Source: Acidobacteriota bacterium (lineage in GTDB: Bacteria; Acidobacteriota; Vicinamibacteria; Vicinamibacterales; 2-12-FULL-66-21). From it: a stretch of DNA of 64,000 nt. Below are positions 51,747 to 58,164 of this stretch, one piece after another. The notes under the pieces are model-generated. The model had not been told where the DNA came from and did not search any database. It saw only the letters and a program-made list of their open reading frames with translations. The stretch spans positions 41,257 to 105,256 of the forward strand of contig QHWT01000049.1 of assembly GCA_003222675.1 (NCBI GenBank), given 5' to 3'. The translations under genes and the position numbers were made by a program. Each line of letters opens with the position of its first letter. Within the stretch, counting starts at the first letter, position 1.

Positions 51747-51979
51747 GTCAGTCAGCACCGGGCGCGCAGCGACGCGTGTATCGTCTCCGCCATAGCCCGA
51801 CTCGCGTGGAGCTGTCATTGGTCTGAGCGTGCCGCAGGACCTTGGTACCTGCTACAATCACGTTGACGGTTCGGCGGACCCGAGGTGTTTGGAACGTTGT
51901 GGTTCGCAGCCTCTACCGTTCCACTCTGCGACCTCTCGCGGCCACCAGAAGGTCCGTCGAGCCCTTCCATACTTCGATT

Positions 51980-52222
51980 ATGCTGTGGTTTTTTCAACGA
52001 GACGATGAGTACCTGCGGATAGAGACCACGCACGACCGGGAGACTGGAGCTTTTGCACTCACGGTCGATAGAGCTGATGGCCCGCCAGAGACGGAAGTAT
52101 TCGTGGACCAAGCCGCGTTTGAGTCGCGGCTCGAAGCACTAGAGCAACAACTCGCAGCCGATCACTGGACTCCGAAAGGCTCAGCACTGTTGCCCACGCA
52201 ACCTCCGCAACGGCCGCACTAG
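51980..52222 (+). CDS. Small conserved-looking protein, unknown function
   Basis: 80 aa from MLWFFQRDDEYLRIETTHDR at 51980; the 46 codons before it in the track are non-coding in style. The sequence has a beta-hairpin-like start (YLRIETTHDRETGAFALTVD) and a helix (QAAFESRLEALEQQLAADHW). Similar small acidic proteins with an MLW..RGDE..EIETRYD opening are familiar to me from acidobacterial genomes, but I know no function. A -10-like TACAAT lies at 51853-51858. Confidence 0.6.
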   Translation: MLWFFQRDDEYLRIETTHDRETGAFALTVDRADGPPETEVFVDQAAFESRLEALEQQLAADHWTPKGSALLPTQPPQRPH

Positions 52223-52239
52223 GTCGGGCGTCGATCGAC

Positions 52240-52431
52240 GTGAAGAAGTGTCCCCTGTGTGTAGTGCTCGTCCCGGATACCGCCCTCAAGTGCCCCAACT
52301 GTCTCGGCCGGTTGATGGCGGTGAAGCCAGCCGAGCACCGGAGGCATAAATCGTCCCCGTGGTTGCTGCTGACAGTCGTCGGACTATTGGTTTTTGCGTG
52401 GGCGATCTGGCGGCGCATTTCGCACGTGTGA
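52240..52431 (+). CDS. Zinc-ribbon, single-TM small protein
   Basis: 63 aa starting with GTG. Two CxxC pairs at the N-terminus (KKCPLC, LKCPNC) form a zinc-ribbon-like knuckle. A basic stretch follows (KPAEHRRHKSSP), then one TM helix (WLLLTVVGLLVFAWAIWRRI). No known function. It follows the 80-aa gene by 17 bp and may be co-transcribed. Confidence 0.55.
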   Translation: MKKCPLCVVLVPDTALKCPNCLGRLMAVKPAEHRRHKSSPWLLLTVVGLLVFAWAIWRRISHV

Positions 52432-52462
52432 TGGTCGGACCGCGAATCGGACCTCGCGCTCG

Positions 52463-52843
52463 TTAGGATCGCAGTCCCTGGGCTCCAGACGCGAGACACC
52501 GGCCCACCACGTCTACGAGATCGTCGGGCAGCACGGGCTTCGTCAGCACGCACGCAACCTTGAGATGGTCATGGCTCCCAGGCTGCGCCGTCACCACAAT
52601 CACCGGAATATCGCGTGTCTGGGCCTGGGCCGCGATTTCCTGCCGCACAACCTGGCCGCTGATTAGGGGCAAGCCGAGATCGAGCACGACCGCATGCGGC
52701 GGCTGGCCATCAATCAGACGTAACGCCTCGAGTCCGTCGCCCGCCTGCTGCACATCATATCCGGCGAATTTCAGCCAAGTCGCAAACATCTGACGCAGGT
52801 CCACGTCGTCTTCCACGATGAGGATTCGGCGACGGCCCGGCAC
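52463..52843 (-). CDS. Stand-alone response-regulator receiver domain
   Basis: 126 aa, a single receiver domain (CheY/Spo0F size). Acidic pocket ILIVEDDVDLRQMFATWLKF, phosphoacceptor Asp in HAVVLDLGLPLISGQ, Thr in VIVVTAQPGS, and Lys in CVLTKPVLPDD. No output domain and no adjacent kinase. Cargo of the mobile element, read opposite to its neighbours. A CAACGTTAC sequence lies just upstream of its start (52857-52868), also part of the motif before alpA and int. Confidence 0.88.
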   Translation of the reverse strand: MPGRRRILIVEDDVDLRQMFATWLKFAGYDVQQAGDGLEALRLIDGQPPHAVVLDLGLPLISGQVVRQEIAAQAQTRDIPVIVVTAQPGSHDHLKVACVLTKPVLPDDLVDVVGRCLASGAQGLRS

Positions 52844-52864
52844 GAAGTTGATCGTACAACAACG

Positions 52865-53023
52865 TTACGATTCTTCGGCGTTCCCGGCGGCTCGGCAGGG
52901 CGCAGCACACCGGGCCGGCCCGGCGCGCTGGCCGTCTGGTTCGTCGGAGTTCGGATGCGGCCACGGTTGATCAGGGTGCTGCTCGCAGATCCACGCGTCG
53001 GCGGGGAGGTCGTCAATCCGCAA
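52865..53023 (-). CDS. Possible 52-aa Cys/Trp/His-rich small protein
   Basis: Not in the ORF track (too short). Reading from TTG 53023, the minus strand gives RIDDLPADAWICEQHPDQPW, then PHPNSDEPDG..ARCAAPCRAAG. The WICEQHPDQPWPH pattern followed by spaced Cys resembles a small zinc-binding protein seen in phage and mobile DNA. The TTG start and absence of a clear Shine-Dalgarno make it tentative. Confidence 0.35.
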   Translation of the reverse strand: MRIDDLPADAWICEQHPDQPWPHPNSDEPDGQRAGPARCAAPCRAAGNAEES

Positions 53024-53632
53024 TATCTACTGCCGGCCTTTCGTCTGCATGGCGGCCTTCCACTGAATCGTGCGGGGCGTCACCGTCGCTCCCCTCCCTG
53101 GCGCGTGCCAGCAACTGCTTAGGATGCCGATTCCGTCTCCAGATTTGACCGTAGGGCAACGCACGGCAGGCGGATCATCAAACGTGACGGGCGGAGCCGC
53201 CGCGCTCCTCCTGGGTCAAATTTGCAGCTCACAAGTTCCACTGAAACCAATCGGCGGCTGGGTCCATCAGGGGCAGCCGCCTTTTGTACGTACGTACCAT
53301 GCGCATGCTACGGGGCATGGCCTTGCACAGTACAGGGCCATGCGCATGTACAGAGGGAATAGGGAATAGGGATCGGGGATTAAGGATCACTCAACAGAGA
53401 TCACAAATGCTGTAGATCACTGAGTACAGATTTAGAACTGACGTACTGATCTGTCCCTGTACCATGCGCATTGCCTGTACTGGGCAATGCCTGTGGACTG
53501 GGACCCCCGATTGGCGGATCGATCAACGCGCTGATGGACGACGGTAGCGCGCTGTCACGGAACGGCCAGATCGACCCGATTTTGACCAATAAATCCGGGC
53601 ACTTTAGTGTGACAAACAGGGGGGTCGCTACC
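53024..53632. other. Non-coding stretch with nested inverted repeats
   Basis: About 600 bp without a convincing gene. It contains ACGTACGTACCATGCGCATG at about 53290-53309, CCATGCGCATGTAC at about 53341-53354, ACCATGCGCATTGCC and a GCATTGCC-TGTACTG-GGCAATGC stem at about 53468-53491, plus GGGAATAGGGAATAGGGATC. The CATGCGCATG palindromes and the stem suggest a site recognised by a protein (origin, transfer or excision site). No iteron array is evident. Confidence 0.45.
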
Positions 53633-53857
53633 CTACCCTTCTGTCACGCTTCGCGTTTCACGTTCGCTGCTGTTCCCGCGCTCCTGTCTGGCCCAGCGTG
53701 CCGTGCTCTCAGCGACGAAGGCATCAGCCACGGCGAACGCCCACGAGACCAGCGTCTCAGGATCGTCGCCGTGATCGTGCAGCCCCATCGTGTACGCGGC
53801 TGCCTTGAGCGCGTCCAGGGCAACGAGATCGCGGCCGGTGAACGGTGACGGACTCAT
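53633..53857 (-). CDS. Small helical protein, unknown function
   Basis: 74 aa (MSPSPFTGRDLVALDALKAA; TLVSWAFAVADAFVAESTAR). It is amphipathic-helical, like many short phage or mobile-element proteins, with no recognised family. The coding sense is plausible, but support is limited to composition and the absence of better frames. Confidence 0.45.
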   Translation of the reverse strand: MSPSPFTGRDLVALDALKAAAYTMGLHDHGDDPETLVSWAFAVADAFVAESTARWARQERGNSSERETRSVTEG

Positions 53858-53979
53858 CGTCCTGATGTACCACGCCTGACGCGCGTTGTCGCTGCCTAAG
53901 TGATCACGTCAGCGCCTGTGGCTCGTTACAACCGCCTGTGCTGGTGGACCACGATGGCACGCGATGAACGTACCTGAAC

Positions 53980-53996
53980 ACAACGTTACACAGGTT
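53980..53996 (+). promoter_or_regulatory. 17-bp motif ACAACGTTACACAGGTT upstream of alpA
   Basis: Exact 17-nt match to 57493-57477 on the other strand, where it stands upstream of the integrase gene in the same orientation relative to the gene (64 nt before alpA, 47 nt before int). Likely an operator or shared promoter element controlling both recombination genes. Confidence 0.65.
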
Positions 53997-54060
53997 GCAA
54001 CGGCCAGCCGTCGTCATACTGAGATCAGGGCTGAATTGCTTTCCCCCTTTGGAGTACCAG

Positions 54061-54261
54061 ATGCGAGTGTTACGAATCAACGAAGTGATCGAAAAGACCG
54101 GCCTGTCGCGTTCGACAATTTGGAGACAGGAGATCAACGGCACGTTTCCCGCGCGTCGGCAGCTGTCCGCGTACTCGTCCGGCTGGATCGAGAGCGAGAT
54201 CGATCAGTGGATCGTGGATCGACCGACGGGAACGTACACGCGTAAGCAGACCGTAGCCTAA
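54061..54261 (+). CDS. AlpA/excisionase-like DNA-binding protein
   Basis: 66 aa from the ATG at 54061 with GGAG 6-9 nt upstream. The winged-helix signature of the AlpA family is clear: LRINEVIEKTGLSRSTIWRQ, then FPARRQLSAYSSGWIESEID, then QWIVDRPTG. AlpA-like proteins activate integrase genes or act as recombination directionality factors in P4-like elements. The shared 17-bp motif upstream of both this gene and int fits that role. Confidence 0.9.
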   Translation: MRVLRINEVIEKTGLSRSTIWRQEINGTFPARRQLSAYSSGWIESEIDQWIVDRPTGTYTRKQTVA

Positions 54262-54309
54262 CAAACCCGTCAGACCAATCGGCCAGGGGATCGGCCAAGA
54301 GGGGCAGCA

Positions 54310-54498
54310 TTGAAAACCGGCAATCGCGAGCTTTTGATCTACGTACCTCATGCGGTGTGGCCTGATATTGACTCCATCTCGCGTGCGAACAACACGAGTG
54401 TTCCACAAGTTCTTCGGCGGCTGGTGATAGAGGCTCTAGCGCACCGTAGGGCGCTCCCGCAGTACCAGGCTGAGCGCGGTCTCACGGAGGCAGCGTGA
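54310..54498 (+). CDS. Ribbon-helix-helix-like small protein
   Basis: 62 aa starting with TTG. A beta-strand-like start (NRELLIYVPHAVWPDIDSIS) and two helices (RANNTSVPQVLRRLVIEALA; HRRALPQYQAERGL) fit a ribbon-helix-helix DNA-binding fold. It lies 48 bp after alpA, and its stop overlaps the next start (GTGA), so it is probably in an operon with both. It may be a regulator of the element. Confidence 0.6.
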   Translation: MKTGNRELLIYVPHAVWPDIDSISRANNTSVPQVLRRLVIEALAHRRALPQYQAERGLTEAA

Positions 54499-54737
54499 TC
54501 GAGCTGCGCACCGACAGCGGAGCACTGGCCAGCCGATGGCGGACCAAGGGGTACAGCGTTGAGCACGTCGAACGGGATCGGCAATGGCGTGCGGTAGCGC
54601 CTGATGGGGCTGTGTCGCTGCGTACCCTCGTGAACGGCACGATGCCTCAACGGGACAGCAGACCGCGCGTACCGAGTCGGCCGCGTCAGCCTCGGATCTC
54701 GAAATGGGGAATGCGGCGATCGGGTACCGACATTTAA
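54495..54737 (+). CDS. Hypothetical protein
   Basis: 80 aa, GTG start overlapping the previous stop by 4 bp. Residues 1-45 look folded (IELRTDSGALASRWRTKGYS; VEHVERDRQWRAVAPDGAVS); the rest is Arg/Pro-rich. No family recognised. The tight coupling supports it as a real gene. Confidence 0.5.
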   Translation: MIELRTDSGALASRWRTKGYSVEHVERDRQWRAVAPDGAVSLRTLVNGTMPQRDSRPRVPSRPRQPRISKWGMRRSGTDI

Positions 54738-54790
54738 TTCTGCACTGTTACGATGTACGAGTTGTCATTGCATGAGACGGTGAGGAAACG

Positions 54791-55174
54791 GTGCATCCAT
54801 TAGACGGCGCTCGGCTACGATTCGAGAGGGCAGATCGCCACCTTGCGGAAGCGGACGATCTGATCAGGCAGTGGTCAGTGAGTTGCAAGGATGGGGTTGT
54901 CAGTGATCACGAGGGCAAAATTTCGTTCCCGAATGGCTGGCCATCCATTCCGCGCACCTTGCCAGTCGTCATTAGTGACGCTATCCACAACCTGCGAGCC
55001 GCCCTCGACTACGTCGTTTACGAACTCGCCATACTCGATACTGGCCAAGAGCAAGATCGAACGCAGTTCATCATTGAGGATGTCAAGGCTGATCCCCGAG
55101 ATCCACAGCGCGGGTTCGATCCACGGAGCAAGCGACACCTCAGAGGACTGAGCGCGGCACACGTCGGCCATTGA
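54791..55174 (+). CDS. Hypothetical HEPN-like helical protein, N-terminal part (frameshifted)
   Basis: GTG start with GAGGA upstream. Begins MHPLDGARLRFERADRHLAE and includes VVISDAIHNLRAALDYVVYE, a helix pattern common in small cytosolic proteins of mobile DNA. The frame ends at 55174 (..LSAAHVGH). Skipping one base at about 55166 continues as AIERYQPYNGIEWTKILRDI, SNKDKHRQLTVLSYQGRKMP, to 55505. The complete protein would be about 237 aa. Function unknown. Confidence 0.65.
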   Translation: MHPLDGARLRFERADRHLAEADDLIRQWSVSCKDGVVSDHEGKISFPNGWPSIPRTLPVVISDAIHNLRAALDYVVYELAILDTGQEQDRTQFIIEDVKADPRDPQRGFDPRSKRHLRGLSAAHVGH

Positions 55175-55505
55175 GCGGTACCAGCCGTACAACGGAATAG
55201 AGTGGACGAAAATCCTTCGCGACATTTCCAACAAAGATAAACATCGCCAACTCACAGTCCTGAGCTATCAGGGGCGAAAGATGCCGGTCACGATCAGGCA
55301 CACAGAAACCGGGCAGTTCGCAGGCGGCTTCAAACTCACACCAGAGGGCGGCCCGGCAATTGACCGTTTCGATCTTGAATTTGATGGTCACTACGCGATC
55401 ACGGAAGCGCCGGCAGACTCCATCAAAGCGCCAATTATGAGCACGCTCCGTGACGTTGAGCTTGGCGTGTGTGCCGTGATTGAAACGTTCAGCCCTGAGT
55501 TCTAG
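55167..55505 (+). pseudogene. Hypothetical protein, C-terminal part after a one-base shift
   Basis: The ORF track shows only 55281-55505 (MPVTIRHTETGQFAGGFKLT), but the frame is open from 55167 and reads AIERYQPYNGIEWTKILRDI, which joins naturally to the previous ORF. HNLRAALDYVVYE plus WTKILRDISNKDKHRQL is one conserved-looking unit. One extra base at 55165-55167 explains the break. Confidence 0.65.
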
Positions 55506-55512
55506 ACCCCAA

Positions 55513-55971
55513 ATGAAAAGCGATGCAATGCAACCGGGATTTAAGCGACGGCGAGGACCGGGGCGAGGCTCCACAACGACTCCGGCAGAGCGGACGGCAA
55601 TTCAGGCGCTGGCGATCAGTGGCATGAGTGCAGCTGCGATCGCACGGCACCAAGGACGCAGCCGGAAAACGATCACGCGCGTACTGACGGGCGAAGAGTT
55701 CGATAATGCGCGCGAGATGGCCCGATCGGCACTCGCGCTCAACGCCGAAAATTTTGCACAGGACTGGGTAACGGCGAGTCGTGTTGCAGCTCGGAATGGT
55801 CGGCACGATGCTGCGCGAGATGCGTTGCTCGGCATCAAAGCGATTGAGCCTCCGACGGCACGCGCGCAGCAGGGCGGATTCACCGTTCAGATCGGCGTGC
55901 TGCTGCCTGGCTTGGGACCGCAGGCGTCAACGACAGCCGAAGTGATCGACGCGGACTCAGTGACGGAATGA
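55513..55971 (+). CDS. Helix-turn-helix protein, possibly terminase-small-subunit-like
   Basis: 152 aa from the ATG at 55513. Basic N-terminus (FKRRRGPGRGSTTTPAERTA), then a helix-turn-helix of the resolvase/transposase type (IQALAISGMSAAAIARHQGR; SRKTITRVLTG), then a helical region (MARSALALNAENFAQDWVTA; RNGRHDAARDALLGIKAIEP). Phage small terminases and packaging or replication factors often have this layout, but the assignment is only suggestive. Its stop abuts the stop of the minus-strand membrane protein. Confidence 0.6.
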   Translation: MKSDAMQPGFKRRRGPGRGSTTTPAERTAIQALAISGMSAAAIARHQGRSRKTITRVLTGEEFDNAREMARSALALNAENFAQDWVTASRVAARNGRHDAARDALLGIKAIEPPTARAQQGGFTVQIGVLLPGLGPQASTTAEVIDADSVTE

Positions 55972-56145
55972 TCAGGCTTCGCCGGCCTTCTCTGCCTCTC
56001 GATACAGCCAGCCGGCAAGCCTCGTTAAGGTCGTCGTCGCGAGCAGCCAGAAGATCGCTCGGACGGGATCGCCGTTCCAGTACTGCCAGACGGTTGCCCC
56101 CGTCGCTGCGAGCGCGGCCAGTCCGGCAGTTGCGAACAGAATCAT
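55972..56145 (-). CDS. 57-aa membrane protein, unknown function
   Basis: Too short for the ORF track. Reads MILFATAGLAALAATGATVW..YWNGDPVRAIFWLLATTTLTRL..GWLYREAEKAGEA: two hydrophobic helices separated by a short polar turn, ending in a charged tail. GAGGGG lies 6-10 nt upstream of the ATG. It sits 18 bp downstream of the integrase stop on the same strand and may be co-transcribed with it. The two-TM layout is holin-like in size, but no family is recognised. Confidence 0.55.
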   Translation of the reverse strand: MILFATAGLAALAATGATVWQYWNGDPVRAIFWLLATTTLTRLAGWLYREAEKAGEA

Positions 56146-56163
56146 CAGCTATCCCCTCTGGTG

Positions 56164-57429
56164 CTACGCGGTTTTGGGAAACGCCAGTACCTTGGCGCTC
56201 GCATCGTGACCGGCAAGGATGCCGTTGTAGATCCGCTCCAGCGCGATCACCATGTCCACCTTTTCGTCTGCGTAGTCGTACTTCTGGTACGTCGCTGTGA
56301 CCTTCTTTCGACCGTGGATATGATTCTGTAGCCGGTCGATCAGGAACTCGGTAAACCGGCCCGTCTCTCCCAGCTTGGTTGCTGCTGTCCGTCGCAGATC
56401 GTGCGGATTGAAGTCTGCGATACCGGACGCCTCGCGTAGACGGTCCTTGTATTTCTGCAGCGCCATCGGCGAGTACGGCCGATTGGTGAACCGGGGTGAC
56501 GGGAATACGCAGTCGGACCGTCGCGCCTCGATGTACGAACGCAGGAGCTTTACAGCCGTCGCCGAGAGAGGCACGCGGTTCGCCTTCTTGTTTTTCGCGT
56601 GCTCGGCCGGCACAGTCCACCAGATCGTTTCGTCGCTGTTGGAGTCCAGAGCGCCAGCGGGAATCTGCAGGTCACTGAACCGCATCCGCCGGATCTCGCC
56701 GCCGCGCTGGGCCGTCAGCAGCTCTAGGCGCAACATCGTGGCGAGATCCTGGTTCTTGTCGGCGGTAGCAGCCGCGTCGATCTTGCGTAGCTCGTCATGG
56801 CTCAGGACGCGCTCACGCACCCTGCTGCCGCCGACGCGTTGAATTCGAGCACAGGGACTCGCGTCCATCCAGCCACGGCTAACCGCGAAATTGAAAACGG
56901 TGCTGACCAGCGCCTGTATGTGGCGGACGGTGCTCTCACCACGGCCGACCAGCCCATCGAGCAGATCGCGAACGTCAGCGCGGCTAATGTCCTTCGCCTT
57001 ACGCGTGCCCCAAAGTGGAATCACGTCCTTGTTGAGCATCCGCTGATCTTCTTTCCACGATCGCTTTGTTGGCTTCGCATGCCTCTCGATGTACTCGTCA
57101 GCGAGTGTCGCGAAGGTTCCGGCAGCGCGATCGGCATCGCGTGTGACAGCAGGATCGTTGCCCTTCGCAACGTCTCCCAGCGCCTGAAGCGCGAGCGTGT
57201 AGGCATCGCGCAGCGGCATCTCCGGGTATCGGCCGATCTTCAGGCGTTTCTGAACGCCACGGAATCGGTACAGCAGATTGAAGCTTTTAATCACAGCGCC
57301 TGGCTTGCCGCTGACGCGCACGCCGAATCCCCGCGCTGATGGACGTGTGTCCCACCAATCGATCTGTTTGCCTGAGGGATCAGCCTTCAACCCCTTCAGT
57401 GCTCGGTCCGTGAGTCGCTTCTGCGGCAT
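56164..57429 (-). CDS. int: Tyrosine integrase, P4 type (DUF4102 N-terminus)
   Basis: 421 aa. The DUF4102 arm-binding domain (LTDRALKGLKADPSGKQIDW; RFRGVQKRLKIGRYPEMPLR), SAM-like core-binding domain (TFATLADEYIERHAKPTKRS; VRHIQALVSTVFNFAVSRGW) and catalytic domain are all present. The first Arg is in LRLELLTAQRGGEIRRMRFS, then FNPHDLRRTAATKLGE (His-x-x-Arg) and HIHGRKKVTATYQKYDY (His/Tyr). All catalytic residues are there, so it should be active. It mediates integration and excision between the GATAGAGCATC copies. Its promoter region holds CCAAGGTAAC tandem sites and the 17-bp motif shared with alpA. Confidence 0.95.
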   Translation of the reverse strand: MPQKRLTDRALKGLKADPSGKQIDWWDTRPSARGFGVRVSGKPGAVIKSFNLLYRFRGVQKRLKIGRYPEMPLRDAYTLALQALGDVAKGNDPAVTRDADRAAGTFATLADEYIERHAKPTKRSWKEDQRMLNKDVIPLWGTRKAKDISRADVRDLLDGLVGRGESTVRHIQALVSTVFNFAVSRGWMDASPCARIQRVGGSRVRERVLSHDELRKIDAAATADKNQDLATMLRLELLTAQRGGEIRRMRFSDLQIPAGALDSNSDETIWWTVPAEHAKNKKANRVPLSATAVKLLRSYIEARRSDCVFPSPRFTNRPYSPMALQKYKDRLREASGIADFNPHDLRRTAATKLGETGRFTEFLIDRLQNHIHGRKKVTATYQKYDYADEKVDMVIALERIYNGILAGHDASAKVLAFPKTA

Positions 57430-57476
57430 GGTCGTGTCCCTTGGTTAGCGGTTCGACTATGGCAGGGCACGCGTTG

Positions 57477-57493
57477 AACCTGTGTAACGTTGT
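57477..57493 (-). promoter_or_regulatory. 17-bp motif ACAACGTTACACAGGTT upstream of int
   Basis: Exact match, same gene-relative orientation, to the site upstream of alpA at 53980-53996. Confidence 0.65.
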
Positions 57494-57501
57494 CCACTGC
57501 C

Positions 57502-57522
57502 GCCAAGGTAACACCAAGGTAA
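57502..57522. other. Candidate integrase arm sites (CCAAGGTAACA x2)
   Basis: CCAAGGTAACACCAAGGTAAC: two tandem 11-bp units, about 140 bp inside the right core repeat. The matching units at the left end are CACCAAGGGAG and CACCAAGGTAAC (about 49677-49699). Short tandem direct repeats inside both ends are what the N-terminal domain of P4-like integrases usually binds. Confidence 0.6.
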
Positions 57523-57653
57523 CAGAAACGCTGACGCAGTACAAGACCCCCTGAACGCGGTAGACGCGTCCTGAACAGCAGGAATGCCTATAAAAATCAC
57601 GGAATTGTAAGGGTAACCCGTTCAACGCGGGTCACTGAATGTCGGCCCGTTTC

Positions 57654-58070
57654 CTAGTACAACCGATAGAGCATCCAATACACGATGACGCCGGTCACCG
57701 AGACGTACAACCAGATCGGCAGCGTCACGCGCGCGATCGCGCGGTGACGATCGAAGCGCGCGGACAACGCGCGCGACAACGTGACGAGCACCAGCGGCAC
57801 GATCAGGACGGCAAGAACCGTGTGAGTGAGGAGAATCGTGAGATAGATGGTTCGGACCGCCCCCTGCCCGGGAAAATGTTTCGAGCCGACGTTCGCGTGA
57901 TAGACGAGGTACGAAATCAGGAAGAGGACCGAGGCGGTGAACGCGGCGAGCATCACCTTGCGGTGGGTTTCGATGCGTCCCTTGCGGATGAGCACGTATC
58001 CGATCGACAGCAGCACCGCGGCGGTTGCGTTGAGCGTCGCATTGAGCGCCGGCAGGTCCGCGACGCCCAC
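57654..58070 (-). CDS. DUF420 family membrane protein; integration target of the element
   Basis: 138 aa, four TM helices (TAAVLLSIGYVLIRKGRIET; VMLAAFTASVLFLISYLVYH; TIYLTILLTHTVLAVLIVPL; LPIWLYVSVTGVIVYWMLY), with His in ..RKGRIETHRK, LVYHAN, LTHTVLA and RFDRHRAIARVT as in DUF420 (YozB-like) proteins encoded near cytochrome oxidase genes. It lies downstream of heme O synthase. Its last codons come from the mobile element: the core repeat GATAGAGCATC covers the Met-Leu-Tyr codons, and RLY-stop is element sequence. Confidence 0.9.
   Translation of the reverse strand: MGVADLPALNATLNATAAVLLSIGYVLIRKGRIETHRKVMLAAFTASVLFLISYLVYHANVGSKHFPGQGAVRTIYLTILLTHTVLAVLIVPLVLVTLSRALSARFDRHRAIARVTLPIWLYVSVTGVIVYWMLYRLY
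57665..57675. other. attR core (GATAGAGCATC)
   Basis: Right copy of the 11-bp direct repeat, inside the 3' end of the DUF420 gene. See the integrative element and the attL entry. Confidence 0.75.
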
Positions 58071-58164
58071 GTCATCCTGACTGGGGCTTCGCCCCGGACC
58101 CCGGCTCGGCGCCGCCGTTATGCGACAACGATGGAAAGATGGTCGTCAGGCGCCGCACAATGGC

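Larger units (their letters stand above)
49621..57675. mobile_element. Integrative element (about 8.05 kb) with P4-type integrase, inserted in the 3' end of the DUF420 gene
   Basis: Bounded by the direct repeat GATAGAGCATC (49621-49631 and 57665-57675). Just inside each end are paired CCAAGGTAAC-like sites (about 49675-49699 and 57502-57522). Inside are a tyrosine integrase at the right end, an AlpA-like regulator, a ribbon-helix-helix protein, a long phage-particle-like protein, and many small unknown genes, with gene spacing and composition unlike the flanks. No capsid, large terminase or primase is seen, so it is a satellite-like or decayed element, not a full prophage. Confidence 0.85.

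Noticed and set aside
49621-57675. Complete prophage
   Set aside because: No capsid, portal, large terminase, lysis or replication genes recognised; only an integrase, AlpA-like gene and one phage-like long protein.
58071-58164. Small gene between DUF420 and ctaB
   Set aside because: Only a GGGGCTTCGCCCC hairpin and no frame with protein-like sequence.
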